Assembly (NCBI RefSeq): GCF_001552595.1
Contig: NZ_BCRM01000017.1
Span: 62,001-126,000, forward strand
Length of the DNA: 64,000 nt
Reading direction: 5' to 3'
Source of the DNA: Rhodococcus erythropolis NBRC 15567
GTDB lineage: Bacteria > Actinomycetota > Actinomycetes > Mycobacteriales > Mycobacteriaceae
Numbering within the stretch: position 1 is the first letter of the stretch; each line of letters opens with the position of its first letter. Positions 33,636 to 42,710 of this stretch are shown here, in pieces. The translations under genes were made by a program, and so were the position numbers. The notes beneath the pieces were generated by a model. It was given only the letters and a program-made list of their open reading frames with translations. It was not told the DNA's origin and made no database searches.

Positions 33636-34850
33636 TCAGATCACGCCCTTCTTCTTCAGTTCTGTCTGCTCAACGCCCGAGAGTCCGAGGAGCCCACCCC
33701 AGACCGAAGCGTTGTCGTACCCCGGTGACGCTGCTCCCGCGTTGCGAACAGATCCGGGTGTCTCACTGAATGTAGGCACGACGCCCAGACCGAGGACGTT
33801 TTCCCCGATCCGCTCGTCGTAGTGGTCGACGAGCATCCCCCGTTCGATCAGCTGCGGATCCTTGACCACATCTTCAACCGTATTGATCGGCCCGGCAACA
33901 ACTCCCACTTCGGTGAGGCGTTCCACGAGACTGGTGGGATCTTGGAGCGCAACCCAGGCGCTGATCAATTCGTCGAGCTCGTCCTGATGTTTGCCACGCG
34001 CAACATGATTGGAGAATCGGTCGTCTTGCGCTAGTTCCGGTCGACCCATGATGGTGCACAGACGCACGAAGAGCGTGTCCTGATTGGCCGCGATCACCAC
34101 CCAGTTTCCTTCAGAGGTCTGGTAGATGTTGGACGGCGCGATACCCTCCAACCTCGTTCCCGAGGGCTGCCGGATGATCCCACCCCGATCGTAATCCGGG
34201 ATCGTGGATTCCTGCACCGCCAGACAGGATTCCGTGAGGGCAACGTCGACCACCTGACCACGGCCGGTTCGCTCTCGCGAGAGCAACGCCGCCAGCACTC
34301 CCTGAACGGCGAACATCCCACCGAGAGAATCTCCGAGTGAAAGGGCAATACGCGGGGGTGCCTGCCCTGGATAACCGTTCAGATGCCGAAATCCGCTGAC
34401 TGCTTCGGCAACCGAGGCGTAGCCGGCGCTCTTGGCTTGCGGTCCACTCTGCCCGTAGCCGGATACCCTGGCCAACACCAACTTCGGATTGCGCGCGCTG
34501 AGCACGTCGAATCCCAGACCCCACTTCTCGAGGGTGCCCGGCCGGAAGTTCTCGACCACCACGTCGGCATGTTCGATCAGATTCAGAAACAGGTCTCGGC
34601 CCGCGTCGACGCGAAGGTCCAACGTCACACACCGCTTGTTGCGGGCGTGAACCGTCCAGAAGAATCGATGACCGTCCTGCTCTGCCTGACCCCAGGTACG
34701 AAGCGGGTCTGGACGGTCCGGTGATTCGATCTTGATCACGTCGGCTCCCATGTCGCCGAGCAATTTCCCGGCGAAGGGCCCGGCGATCAAGGTTCCGAGT
34801 TCAATCACCCGATATCCGTCCAGGGGCCCGGTGGGCGCACCTTCCGACAC
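33636..34850 (-). CDS. CaiB/BaiF family (class III) CoA-transferase
   Basis: 404 residues. It moves CoA between carboxylic acids through an aspartyl-CoA anhydride. Markers: VIELGTLIAGPFAGKLLGDM, GADVIKIESPDRPDPLR and SLGDSLGGMFAVQG with the catalytic Asp, then RTGRGQVVDVALTE. GAGGAGG precedes the GTG at 34850. Coupled to the HMGL-like lyase, a role like succinyl-CoA:hydroxymethylglutarate transfer, or activation of citramalate-type acids, is reasonable. Confidence 0.9.
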   Translation of the reverse strand: MSEGAPTGPLDGYRVIELGTLIAGPFAGKLLGDMGADVIKIESPDRPDPLRTWGQAEQDGHRFFWTVHARNKRCVTLDLRVDAGRDLFLNLIEHADVVVENFRPGTLEKWGLGFDVLSARNPKLVLARVSGYGQSGPQAKSAGYASVAEAVSGFRHLNGYPGQAPPRIALSLGDSLGGMFAVQGVLAALLSRERTGRGQVVDVALTESCLAVQESTIPDYDRGGIIRQPSGTRLEGIAPSNIYQTSEGNWVVIAANQDTLFVRLCTIMGRPELAQDDRFSNHVARGKHQDELDELISAWVALQDPTSLVERLTEVGVVAGPINTVEDVVKDPQLIERGMLVDHYDERIGENVLGLGVVPTFSETPGSVRNAGAASPGYDNASVWGGLLGLSGVEQTELKKKGVI

Positions 34851-34886
34851 AGCTGCCTCCTCTGGGAACTTTTCTCCCTTTGAAGG

Positions 34887-36653
34887 CTACGTCACCACCC
34901 GGTATCGCAACATCATGTCGTGGTCTTCGTGATCGAGCATGTGACAGTGCCAGACGTACCCCTGCAAGTCCCCCATGCCAGCTTCTCCGTGCGCCGAGTG
35001 ATCTGCCATGGAACCTCTCGCGAAAGTTGCATCCGGATCGAAGCCCAACTCGTCGGCCGTCGGAAAGCGCACGATCACGCGGGTGATCGAGTTGGCATCC
35101 ACGATGACCGTGTCCTTCTCCCCCGTTTCCCACACTTCGGGAGGCCGCAGCGAAGAGGTCACGAATTCCTCCGCCGACGGCGTCCACCGGACCCCCAAGT
35201 CAGGCACCGGATACCGCTGCGTCAGTGCTGCAGTGTCGAGGCTCTGGCGTCCCACAACGCGGAACGCCACCAGGTGCAGATGAATCGGATGTGGTTCCGT
35301 GGTGATGTTGATCAGATTCCATTGCTCGACGGCTCCCTGACGTGGCAGTTCGATATCCGAATCGGTGAACCTCAAATTGTTGAGCGACATAGTGATCGAC
35401 GGGTAATCCGACGGACGCGACAGCTGCATGATCGTGAGATTTCGCACCACATCCGGGGACGCCGGTTCGGCGGCAACGGAATTCAGCTGCTGCGGGATCG
35501 AGCCGGTGAATCCCTTTGCGCTGCCCACGTCGAACCGACAGAACACCGGCATCACCTGCGTGCCGCGTTGAGCCACCGCAAGCGGTACCGGTTCGTCGTT
35601 GCGCAATTCCACCGTTGTGCCCGGCTCGAGCATACTGAAGTCGACCAGCAGATCAGCGCGCTCACCCGGACTCAACCGGACGTGATCCGTCGGCGCCGGA
35701 GCGGCCAGTAAACCGCCTTCGGACCCGATCACCCAGAACCGCATACGATTTGCGAAATGCAGATTCCACACCGAATAGGTTGCGGCGTTGAGCAGTCGCA
35801 ATCGATACAGGCCGCGGGCAACCTCCACTTTCGGCCACACGACGCCGTTCACCACGCCAACGTCACCGGGGGTCGCCGGATCCCATGAACCTTGCGGAGT
35901 GAGCCACGTGGAACGGACACTCTGCTGACCGTCGGAAGTGAATACCTTGTCCTGCAGAATCATCGGGAGTTCGAACTCACCGGTCGGCAGGCCGAGAGAA
36001 TTCCCGGCGGCGCCCGTGTCAACGTCGTCACGGAGAAAATACATCCCGACCAATCCGGCGTAGACGTTGAGGCGCGTCATTCCCATGGCGTGATCGTGGT
36101 ACCAGAGATTGCCGGCGGCACGACCATTCGTGTATTCGTGGACCAAACCTTCGCCCGGACGCTGGATCAACTCCGGATGTCCGTCGAACTGTGGTGCAGT
36201 AACTCCTCCGTGCAGGTGAAGCGAGGTGGGGACCTGTGTGCGGTCGAGGTCGCTGACGCCGTGCAGACCCGGATCGACATCCGCGGCAAGCGGATACGCA
36301 GAAATGTCATTGGCATATCGGACTGTGACGAGCTGATCGACGTGAGCTTCGATGGTGGGGCCCAGATAATCCATTCCGCCGTAACCCAGCGACGGCGACG
36401 ACGGTAGGTCCGGATGGAAACGGTGCATCGACGAAGCCGCGTGAAGCTCCAGGTTGCCACCCGAAATGCCCGGCAGGACAGGAAGGGTCTCCCGAAACGG
36501 TTCCAGCCGGGGTGACGGAAGTTGGAATGGGCGTAGCGGATCGATGTCAGGGGGTCGAGCTGTCGCTGATCCAGCGGACAATGCACTCAGGCCGGCCAGC
36601 AAGCCAAGCCCTTGAACAAACGATCGTCGACGGATCTTGTGTGACTCGTCCAC
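34887..36653 (-). CDS. Secreted multicopper oxidase
   Basis: 588 residues from a GTG. A Tat signal (IRRRSFVQGLGLLAGLSALS) ends near AGSATA. Three cupredoxin domains carry all four copper motifs: LHLHGG (type 2/3), WYHDHAMG, HPIHLHLVAF and HCHMLDHEDHDMMLRY, the last giving the type 1 Cys, His and a Met axial ligand. This is the laccase/CotA/bilirubin-oxidase type that oxidises phenols or metals with O2. It acts outside the membrane. The CoA-transferase gene follows by 36 bases on the same strand, but the functions do not obviously match. Confidence 0.92.
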   Translation of the reverse strand: MDESHKIRRRSFVQGLGLLAGLSALSAGSATARPPDIDPLRPFQLPSPRLEPFRETLPVLPGISGGNLELHAASSMHRFHPDLPSSPSLGYGGMDYLGPTIEAHVDQLVTVRYANDISAYPLAADVDPGLHGVSDLDRTQVPTSLHLHGGVTAPQFDGHPELIQRPGEGLVHEYTNGRAAGNLWYHDHAMGMTRLNVYAGLVGMYFLRDDVDTGAAGNSLGLPTGEFELPMILQDKVFTSDGQQSVRSTWLTPQGSWDPATPGDVGVVNGVVWPKVEVARGLYRLRLLNAATYSVWNLHFANRMRFWVIGSEGGLLAAPAPTDHVRLSPGERADLLVDFSMLEPGTTVELRNDEPVPLAVAQRGTQVMPVFCRFDVGSAKGFTGSIPQQLNSVAAEPASPDVVRNLTIMQLSRPSDYPSITMSLNNLRFTDSDIELPRQGAVEQWNLINITTEPHPIHLHLVAFRVVGRQSLDTAALTQRYPVPDLGVRWTPSAEEFVTSSLRPPEVWETGEKDTVIVDANSITRVIVRFPTADELGFDPDATFARGSMADHSAHGEAGMGDLQGYVWHCHMLDHEDHDMMLRYRVVT

Positions 36654-36709
36654 TCACGGCCCCCTCACGCTGACGGCATCCGGAGCGGGTTACCCGTGTG
36701 CTCGCACGG

Positions 36710-37549
36710 TCAAACACCGACCACCTTCTCCAACCAAGGTTTGAGAATGGGTAGAACATGAGCCGGTTGCATTGCCTGCGTGTGATCCAGACCGTCTAGT
36801 ACCTCGATATCCCACCCTGCTGACCGAGCGGCGTCGAGGTCGAGATCGGCCGGCGCGACCCGTACCCCACCCCATCGGTCACCGTATTCGATGACGTCTT
36901 GCGAACCGACGAAACACATTCGCGGACAGAGGATGCGCCCTTGAATTGTTCGATCGTCGAATTCACCAAGTGCGCGGTACAGCGTCACGAACTGCCGGGT
37001 CTGCGCTCCGGTCAACGCAATGTCGATGGAGTTCCAATCGAACTCGTCTGATGATGCCGTGGGTTGTGATGTGTGCTGGGGCGGTTCACTCGTCATGCGG
37101 TGTGTAGCTTCGGTAACCTGGAGCATCGCCTTGTACGGCCCATCCACCGGCGGGAAACCACCCATGACCAGTGTGGTCAGACGATCGGTGCGCAGCGCCA
37201 ACTGCAATCCGCACAGAGCCAGCCAGGAGTATCCGTAGTAGGCGAACTGGTCGATCCCAGCCGAATTCGCCACAGCCAGAATGTCGGACGTGATGTTGTC
37301 GGGAGTGAGCGTGTCCGGAGCGGGCGACGCCATCCGGTGCCCTTCGTAGTCGAAGGCAACCACAGTGAAGTTCGACGCCAACCCTTCCATGAACGTTCGA
37401 CCGAGCGAGGGGTCAACGCCCCAGGCGAGCAGTTCGTCAGCCTTGATGCCGGTAGCCGAAATCGGATTCACGGGCATCAGCACGGCGGGGCCATGTCCGA
37501 GAACCTCGACATCGATAGTTGTCCCGTCGTGAAGTCTTGCCTCAACCAT
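36710..37549 (-). CDS. Alpha/beta hydrolase, putative
   Basis: 279 residues. The N-terminal half is a hydrolase core (VVAFDYEGHRMASPAPDTLT) and the C-terminal stretch LDGLDHTQAMQP has the usual His. At the nucleophile elbow the sequence reads YYGYSWLALCG, with Ser in GYSWL. A catalytic Asp may lie in VGSQDVIEYGD. The ATG at 37549 lies 5 bases after GGGAG; the frame upstream belongs to the divergent TetR region. The substrate is unknown. It is surely controlled by the TetR gene read from the same 65-base gap. Confidence 0.75.
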   Translation of the reverse strand: MVEARLHDGTTIDVEVLGHGPAVLMPVNPISATGIKADELLAWGVDPSLGRTFMEGLASNFTVVAFDYEGHRMASPAPDTLTPDNITSDILAVANSAGIDQFAYYGYSWLALCGLQLALRTDRLTTLVMGGFPPVDGPYKAMLQVTEATHRMTSEPPQHTSQPTASSDEFDWNSIDIALTGAQTRQFVTLYRALGEFDDRTIQGRILCPRMCFVGSQDVIEYGDRWGGVRVAPADLDLDAARSAGWDIEVLDGLDHTQAMQPAHVLPILKPWLEKVVGV

Positions 37550-37563
37550 GCCCACTCCCAAAT

Positions 37564-37578
37564 CTTTACACTGTAAAG
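37564..37578. promoter_or_regulatory. TetR-type operator between divergent genes
   Basis: A perfect inverted repeat CTTTACA-C-TGTAAAG in the gap between the hydrolase and TetR starts. It is the only clear palindrome there and lies where it can block both promoters. Its form resembles the CTTCAC-T-GTGAAG site at 642-654. Confidence 0.72.
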
Positions 37579-37614
37579 TAATTAAGAATAGCGCGACTCC
37601 ACGAAAGCGACAAG

Positions 37615-38391
37615 ATGAACAAACAGGCAGGCCGACGCGATATCGCACGCACGATTTCACTTCTGTGGCGTCAACCCGAGACGCCTTCCGGCCGCCGAGG
37701 ACCGAAGCCCGCGCTGTCCACGGACTCAGTCGTTGACGCCGCGATCGAAGTCGCCGACGCCAACCCCACGACACCGTTGTCGATGCGCATGATCGGCGAC
37801 CACCTCGGCCGCACTGCGATGTCTCTGTACACCTACATACCGGGAAAGGACGAACTACTGGACCTGATGTACGACCGGGTGCATGCCGAGCTACCGCCGA
37901 TCGCAGACACCGGCGACTGGCGCATGGCACTGTCCGACTGGGCCGCCGCACTCTTCGCCCTACATACACGCCATCCGTGGACATTGGATGTCTCGTTGGC
38001 GCGCCCCGTCCTGGGTCCGCACGAGCAGGCAGGACTCGAATCACTCCTGTCCATTCTCTACTCCACGGGTCTCAATGCTCCGATCATCCGCAGATCGGTG
38101 AGCATGATTTTCCATTTCATCCGGGGGTCCGCGCGGACCCTAGCTGAGGTCCGGAGCGCCTCGACCATCGGAGATTCCGAATTTCATTGGTGGGCAGAGT
38201 CTTCTGCTGCACTGGCCGATGCTGCACCGGATTTCGCGGACGACTTCCCCCACACGATGCAGTTGGGTCGGGAGGCCCCACCGGTACCGGGCGGCGACTT
38301 CTATCTCGAACGAGAAACCGAAGAGTCATTTACTCAGGGCCTACAGATCCTCCTTGACGGGATCGAATCGAGGATTCGAAAACACTCTTGA
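37615..38391 (+). CDS. TetR-family regulator with tetracycline-repressor-type C-terminal domain
   Basis: 258 residues. A basic N-terminal arm (QAGRRDIARTISLLWRQPE, then RRGPKPALS) precedes the HTH (LSMRMIGDHLGRTAMSLYTY). The C-terminal domain resembles TetR_C_1 (LLDLMYDRVHAEL, HTRHPWTLDVSLARP). The gene ends inside the promoter of the HNH gene: its TGA overlaps that promoter's -35 box. Divergent hydrolase and palindromic operator indicate local repression. Confidence 0.87.
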   Translation: MNKQAGRRDIARTISLLWRQPETPSGRRGPKPALSTDSVVDAAIEVADANPTTPLSMRMIGDHLGRTAMSLYTYIPGKDELLDLMYDRVHAELPPIADTGDWRMALSDWAAALFALHTRHPWTLDVSLARPVLGPHEQAGLESLLSILYSTGLNAPIIRRSVSMIFHFIRGSARTLAEVRSASTIGDSEFHWWAESSAALADAAPDFADDFPHTMQLGREAPPVPGGDFYLERETEESFTQGLQILLDGIESRIRKHS

Positions 38392-38415
38392 CTCGAACAC
38401 ATGTTCGAGTATTCT
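38388..38415 (+). promoter_or_regulatory. SOS (LexA-box) promoter of the HNH gene
   Basis: TTGACT (38388-38393), a 16-base spacer, TATTCT (38410-38415). The spacer is almost filled by the LexA-type palindrome TCGAACACATGTTCGA (38393-38408). It matches the actinobacterial/Bacillus SOS box, GAAC-N4-GTTC with TCGA flanks. LexA bound there would shut the promoter until DNA damage. Confidence 0.85.
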
Positions 38416-38440
38416 TGTGTGTAGGGGATCGGGGGATTCA

Positions 38441-39751
38441 ATGAGTGTCTTGTTGTCGGATGTGGTGTCTGGTTCTGCGGTGGGGTTGCGCGGACGTCTG
38501 TGGCAGTTGTCTGCTTCTGAGTTGCGTGCTGCTGCTATCGAGGCGAGTGCGGAGATTCTTCGTCTCGAGGCTGTTCGTGTGGCGGTGGTGGACGAACTCT
38601 CGATGCGTCCTGATGATCAGGTGATTGCCAGCCGCGGGGTGGGGTGCTGGTTGGCGGCGAACACGATGCTGCAAATCCGGGACGGGAAGAAGATCGCCGC
38701 CCTCGGTGCAGCGCTACGCCCGTTTCCAGCAGTGGCGGCCCGATTCGATGACGGGGACTGCTCCTTCGATCATGCCGTGTTGATCGTGGCGTTCTGCGAA
38801 TCACCACCAAAGGGCATGCCTGACGAAGCGCTACCGAAGTGCATCGATTTGTTGTTGGCTGCCGCTTCCGGAGTGGAGGCGACGACCACGAAGGTGCGGA
38901 GTGTTATCGCGACCTTGGAGCGAATCTTCGAGTCCGATGAGATTCCACCCGCCGAGGATGTGGATCGGAATGAGTTGCGGATCGCGTCGACGTTGAATGG
39001 TCGGGTGGTGGTGCGCGGGGATTTCGATGCTCTCACCGGGGAAATGTTGTTGTCGGCGTTGTCGAATCTGACGATGCCCACCCCGGCACCCGATGGAACC
39101 CCGGATTCTCGGTCCGCAGCGAAGCGGACCGCGGACGGGTTCACCGAACTGATCCGCCGGTATTTGGACTGCGCCAAGACCGGTACGGATGGTGGTCAGC
39201 GGCCGCACGTGAACGTGCACATCAACGCCCGCCATCTGGCGGAGCACCGGGACTGCGCCGCAACATCCGCTGCTCCTGGTGGTGGAGTGGCTGTGGCTGT
39301 GTCGGATCTCGATGTCGGGCACATGCCGTGGCTCGGACCACTGTCCGTCTCGCAGACCAGACTCCTCGGCTGCGACTGCTTCCTGTCCACCGTACTGCTC
39401 GATGATCACGGCGCACCGCTCGATGCGAAACCCGGGAAACGATTAGTGTCCGCGGAGCAGCGAGTGGCGTTGATCGCGAGAGACAAAGGCTGCGCGTTCC
39501 CCGGCTGCACATGCGTGCCCGCGTGGACCGATGCACACCACATCCGGCACTGGGCCAACGGCGGCCCGACCGTGATGAACAACCTTGTCCTACTGTGCCG
39601 TTCACATCACCGGCTGATGCACCGGAAAACCGGGTTCGTCGGGAAATGGGTGATCCGGATCGGGGTCGACAACAAACCGTGGTTCATCCCACCACCCTCG
39701 ATCGACCCGCAACAGCACCCCCGACCGGCCAACACCACATTCAAAACCTGA
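38441..39751 (+). CDS. DUF222/13E12-type HNH endonuclease-like protein
   Basis: 436 residues. The DUF222 domain (about 10-300) is followed by an HNH nuclease module. The module has CAFPGC and LLCRSHH as zinc ligands, DAHHIRHW as the first His pair, MNNL for the Asn, and RSHHRLMH for the last His. This is the 13E12 repeat family, present in several copies in mycobacteria and rhodococci, whose biological role is unsettled. A LexA box in its promoter makes it a DNA-damage gene. The first 40 codons use more T in third positions than neighbours, perhaps a sign of transfer. GGGGGA precedes the ATG. Confidence 0.9.
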   Translation: MSVLLSDVVSGSAVGLRGRLWQLSASELRAAAIEASAEILRLEAVRVAVVDELSMRPDDQVIASRGVGCWLAANTMLQIRDGKKIAALGAALRPFPAVAARFDDGDCSFDHAVLIVAFCESPPKGMPDEALPKCIDLLLAAASGVEATTTKVRSVIATLERIFESDEIPPAEDVDRNELRIASTLNGRVVVRGDFDALTGEMLLSALSNLTMPTPAPDGTPDSRSAAKRTADGFTELIRRYLDCAKTGTDGGQRPHVNVHINARHLAEHRDCAATSAAPGGGVAVAVSDLDVGHMPWLGPLSVSQTRLLGCDCFLSTVLLDDHGAPLDAKPGKRLVSAEQRVALIARDKGCAFPGCTCVPAWTDAHHIRHWANGGPTVMNNLVLLCRSHHRLMHRKTGFVGKWVIRIGVDNKPWFIPPPSIDPQQHPRPANTTFKT

Positions 39752-39786
39752 GGTAGTACTCCTCGGGCACAACAGAACACGGCCGA

Positions 39787-39817
39787 GCACCGCATCGAGC
39801 AGATCTCGATGCGGTGC
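39787..39817. terminator. Hairpin terminator between convergent genes
   Basis: A 13-bp perfect stem GCACCGCATCGAG / CTCGATGCGGTGC with loop CAGAT. It lies between the HNH gene end and the DUF2236 gene end. No long T-run is present, but AAAAG follows on one side. Confidence 0.7.
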
Positions 39818-39835
39818 CAAAAGCCGTGAATTCCG

Positions 39836-40768
39836 TCAGACCGCCTGCGGAACTTTGGTGGCGCGTGGGAAGCGCTCCCGAATCTCCGCTGGGGTGACAA
39901 CTCTCGGGTCGAGGGGTTGCTCGTCACGCAGGTGGCGCTCCAACACCTTGCCAGTCATCGGCGCGATGACCTTCAGAGCAGTGGTCATGTTCTTCGGTGA
40001 ACTGCCGACCCGGACCGCAGTTCGCACCGCGGGCGCAATTGCCCTGTCCAACAAAGCGGGTTGATAGAAGCCGCCCATGGTTCGCATCCAGCCAGGCAAT
40101 GTTGCGATAGTGGCCGGCGCGACCAATCGGCTGAACGCCGCGAACTTCGTCTTCCCCTGTGCTCTTGGTGTTCTCAGCAAGTAGTGCATCGCCCGGTTGG
40201 CACGTTCGGAGGTACACAATCTGGGCCTGACTTCAGCGAAGTACTCCCGTACCTCGTCTCGCGAGCGCGGAACGTCGGACGCTTTGCATGTCTGCAGTTC
40301 GGCAGCGATCACGCATTCTTCCCAGTACCGCTGCTCTTCGACGGCGGAGAGTGGGCCCGGCCCGTACATCTCGTAGCACTTGAGCACCGAATGCCAACCG
40401 GTCACGTGGATCCACAGTTGTGACGCCGGATTGTTTGCACTGTAACGAGTTCCGGTGATCGGTTCGATACCCGTGGCCTGAGCGTGAACCGTCATGAGAT
40501 GGTCGGACAACGCCAGCGCCGTCCGCCCGTCGGCAGTGGCGACGGTCAGGAAGTACGCCAAGGTTCGGTCGAGTCGCCCGGCGGGATCGCTGTAGATCCC
40601 GCTCATATCTGCCACCGCGGCAGCAAGGAAGGGGTCGAAGTGCTCGAGCACCACTGACCGCTGGAAACCGATCAATGCTGTCGGGGCCGCCCAGATCTTC
40701 CAACTGGGTGATCCTGGGCCGAAGAAGCCGTAATCCTCACGCGGTCGATTCATCGTCAGTTCAGACAT
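39836..40768 (-). CDS. DUF2236 (MpaB/latex-clearing-like) oxygenase
   Basis: 310 residues. It resembles the family that includes the rubber oxygenase Lcp and mycophenolic-acid MpaB, which bind heme or act on long isoprenoid chains. The marker is QLWIHVTGWHSVLKCYE with its conserved His, followed by the acidic stretch VEEQRYWEECVIAAEL. No signal peptide is visible, so it is cytoplasmic or membrane-bound. The ATG at 40768 is 6 bases after GGAGG. That RBS lies inside the end of the acyl-CoA dehydrogenase gene, whose stop is one base upstream. Confidence 0.82.
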   Translation of the reverse strand: MSELTMNRPREDYGFFGPGSPSWKIWAAPTALIGFQRSVVLEHFDPFLAAAVADMSGIYSDPAGRLDRTLAYFLTVATADGRTALALSDHLMTVHAQATGIEPITGTRYSANNPASQLWIHVTGWHSVLKCYEMYGPGPLSAVEEQRYWEECVIAAELQTCKASDVPRSRDEVREYFAEVRPRLCTSERANRAMHYLLRTPRAQGKTKFAAFSRLVAPATIATLPGWMRTMGGFYQPALLDRAIAPAVRTAVRVGSSPKNMTTALKVIAPMTGKVLERHLRDEQPLDPRVVTPAEIRERFPRATKVPQAV

Positions 40769-40769
40769 T

Positions 40770-42551
40770 TCATTCCTCCCCGTTCGTTGACCCTGCACCG
40801 TTCATTTCGTAGGCACCAGACAAGGTGACTACTTGCTGCCAGAGGTACTCGAATCGCTCGGCCGCGAACGCGGGGCGCCGAATAGATGCGAGTGCCAACC
40901 GCTGCTGATCTTCACTGGCGCTGGGTTTTCCGTACAACTCCACCGCTGCAGCACTGAAGTCGCGGACCAGGACGTCGAAGATCTGATCCAGCACCCCATC
41001 GCTCCGCTGCCCCTCGTCCAATCCCAAGATCTCGGCTTGTTCGAGGATCAACTGGCCGTAGACGACGAGGGTGAAGAGTTCGGTGATCGCCAGGCCGAAG
41101 TCCAAGTCGACCTGCTGCGCCGCATCCGGTGCAGCTTCGGCCAGAAGGGTCACGAGCGCTTCTGCCTGCTCCACGAACAGTGCGACGTTGGGAACATCCG
41201 CAAACTTCGCATACACCGCTCGCCAGTCGTCGAATCGAACCTTGGACAACCCCCGTGCCGGGCCCTGACGGAACAGGAACTCGTCGTCGGCTGCGTCGTT
41301 ACGCGTCGGAATCGCCGGAAATGACTCGGGGGTAAAGAGGTACGCCGGCATGAACTTGGCGATCAGGGCGAGATTGACGGCGACGGTCCCCTCGAGCTTG
41401 GGCAGCCCGTCGACATCCATCTTGGCCACCGCGAGGTAGCTATCCTTCTCGAAGCCCTTTGCCGCAGCGATGTCGGAGAGCAGTCCGATCACCTTCTGTG
41501 CCTCGGTTGTCACCTTCATCTTGGTGACAGGATTGAACAAGAGGTAGCGGCGGTCCTCGGGCGATGCGGTGCGGAAGTAGTCCACCGCACGATCCGAGAA
41601 GAGCCTCATCGCCAGCAGGCGCGCGTACGCGTCGACGAATTCACGTCGTACGTGTGGGAACGCCGTGACGGGATTGCCGAACAGGATTCGATTGTGCGCG
41701 TGGGTAATCGTCTCGTACAAGGCATGAGTCGACATACCGATTCCGCCGAAACACAGGTTGAATTTTCCGATGTTCACGGTGTTGAGTGCGGCACTGAATG
41801 CTGCCTCGCCGGTATGCAGGATATCCTCTGCCGCAACGGGATAGTCGGCGAGTGAGAACTCCGCTACGTACATCTGCGCCGGAACGATGTTCTTCACCAC
41901 GGTAAATGCCGGATGGTCCGAGTCGGCGTAGAAGAAGACGTACTGATCGGCGCCCTCCACTCCGTCGACGCGACCGAAGACAGAGACCGTGTTGGCGCAG
42001 TTGCCATTTCCGATGTAGTACTTCGAACCGCTGGCCAGGTACCCGCCGCTGCCGTTCGGCGTCAAGACCATGTCGGTGGAGTAGACGTCGGCGCCGTGCT
42101 CTTTCTCGGACAATCCGAATGCCGCAACGCCTCCGGAATCCAAAGCGGAAGCTGCTCGCGCCCTTGCAGTCTCGTTGCCGCTCTGCCACACCGGCCCCAG
42201 GCCGAGAATGGTCACCTGCCACGGGTACCAGTAGTTGAGTCCGTAGAAACCGAGGATCTCGGACAGCGCGGCGATACGGCTGGTATCCCAGCGCTTGTCG
42301 GAGTCACCGCCGCTGTCGCGGGCGGGGGTCAGGAAAGTCGCGAACAGGCCTTCCTTTGCCGCGAAGTCGAGGAAGTCGGAGTAAAAGGTCTTGTCGTGAT
42401 AGTCGGCCAGAAGTCGATTCTTTCCACGCGCCTCGAACCAGTCGACGGTCGCGCCCAGCAGTCTCCGCGTGGTCGCGTCGAATTCCGGCCGATCGTAAGT
42501 GGAGGGATGGAGCAACAGATCATTCGGCACTAAAGAGGTCGACGCTGTCAT
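40770..42551 (-). CDS. Large acyl-CoA dehydrogenase-family protein
   Basis: 593 residues, longer than the usual 380-400. The dehydrogenase core (about 60-450) has FGLSEKEHGADVYSTDMVL and GSKYYIGNGNCANTVSVFG for FAD and substrate. The extra C-terminal domain of about 130 residues (ITELFTLVVYGQLILEQAEI) is helical, as in the long ACAD10/FadE5-like enzymes. It desaturates an acyl-CoA; the substrate is unknown. It is paired with the DUF2236 oxygenase and divergent from a TetR gene. Confidence 0.86.
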   Translation of the reverse strand: MTASTSLVPNDLLLHPSTYDRPEFDATTRRLLGATVDWFEARGKNRLLADYHDKTFYSDFLDFAAKEGLFATFLTPARDSGGDSDKRWDTSRIAALSEILGFYGLNYWYPWQVTILGLGPVWQSGNETARARAASALDSGGVAAFGLSEKEHGADVYSTDMVLTPNGSGGYLASGSKYYIGNGNCANTVSVFGRVDGVEGADQYVFFYADSDHPAFTVVKNIVPAQMYVAEFSLADYPVAAEDILHTGEAAFSAALNTVNIGKFNLCFGGIGMSTHALYETITHAHNRILFGNPVTAFPHVRREFVDAYARLLAMRLFSDRAVDYFRTASPEDRRYLLFNPVTKMKVTTEAQKVIGLLSDIAAAKGFEKDSYLAVAKMDVDGLPKLEGTVAVNLALIAKFMPAYLFTPESFPAIPTRNDAADDEFLFRQGPARGLSKVRFDDWRAVYAKFADVPNVALFVEQAEALVTLLAEAAPDAAQQVDLDFGLAITELFTLVVYGQLILEQAEILGLDEGQRSDGVLDQIFDVLVRDFSAAAVELYGKPSASEDQQRLALASIRRPAFAAERFEYLWQQVVTLSGAYEMNGAGSTNGEE

Positions 42552-42603
42552 CGCGGTTGTTCTCCTAGAGATCTCGGCAGAGGCGCCTCACTGACCGCCT
42601 CTT

Positions 42604-42656
42604 CGAATACAACGCCACCGTAACAATTGATGACGACGAATACAACGGTTGCGTAT
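42604..42656. promoter_or_regulatory. Direct repeats and palindrome in divergent promoter
   Basis: The 11-mer CGAATACAACG occurs at 42604-42614 and 42637-42647, 33 bases apart, about three helix turns. The second copy runs into the near-palindrome ATACAACGGTTGCGTAT (42640-42656). These lie between the acyl-CoA dehydrogenase and TetR starts and are probably the TetR binding sites. Confidence 0.65.
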
Positions 42657-42710
42657 GATTCACGAAGAATTGGCAGGCAGATTAGGGTGGGAGCGGAGGT
42701 GAGGCACACG

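Noticed and set aside
38441..39751. Transposase or intein reading of the HNH gene
   Set aside because: The DUF222 plus HNH layout is that of the 13E12 family; no terminal repeats flank it and no intein splice motifs are seen.
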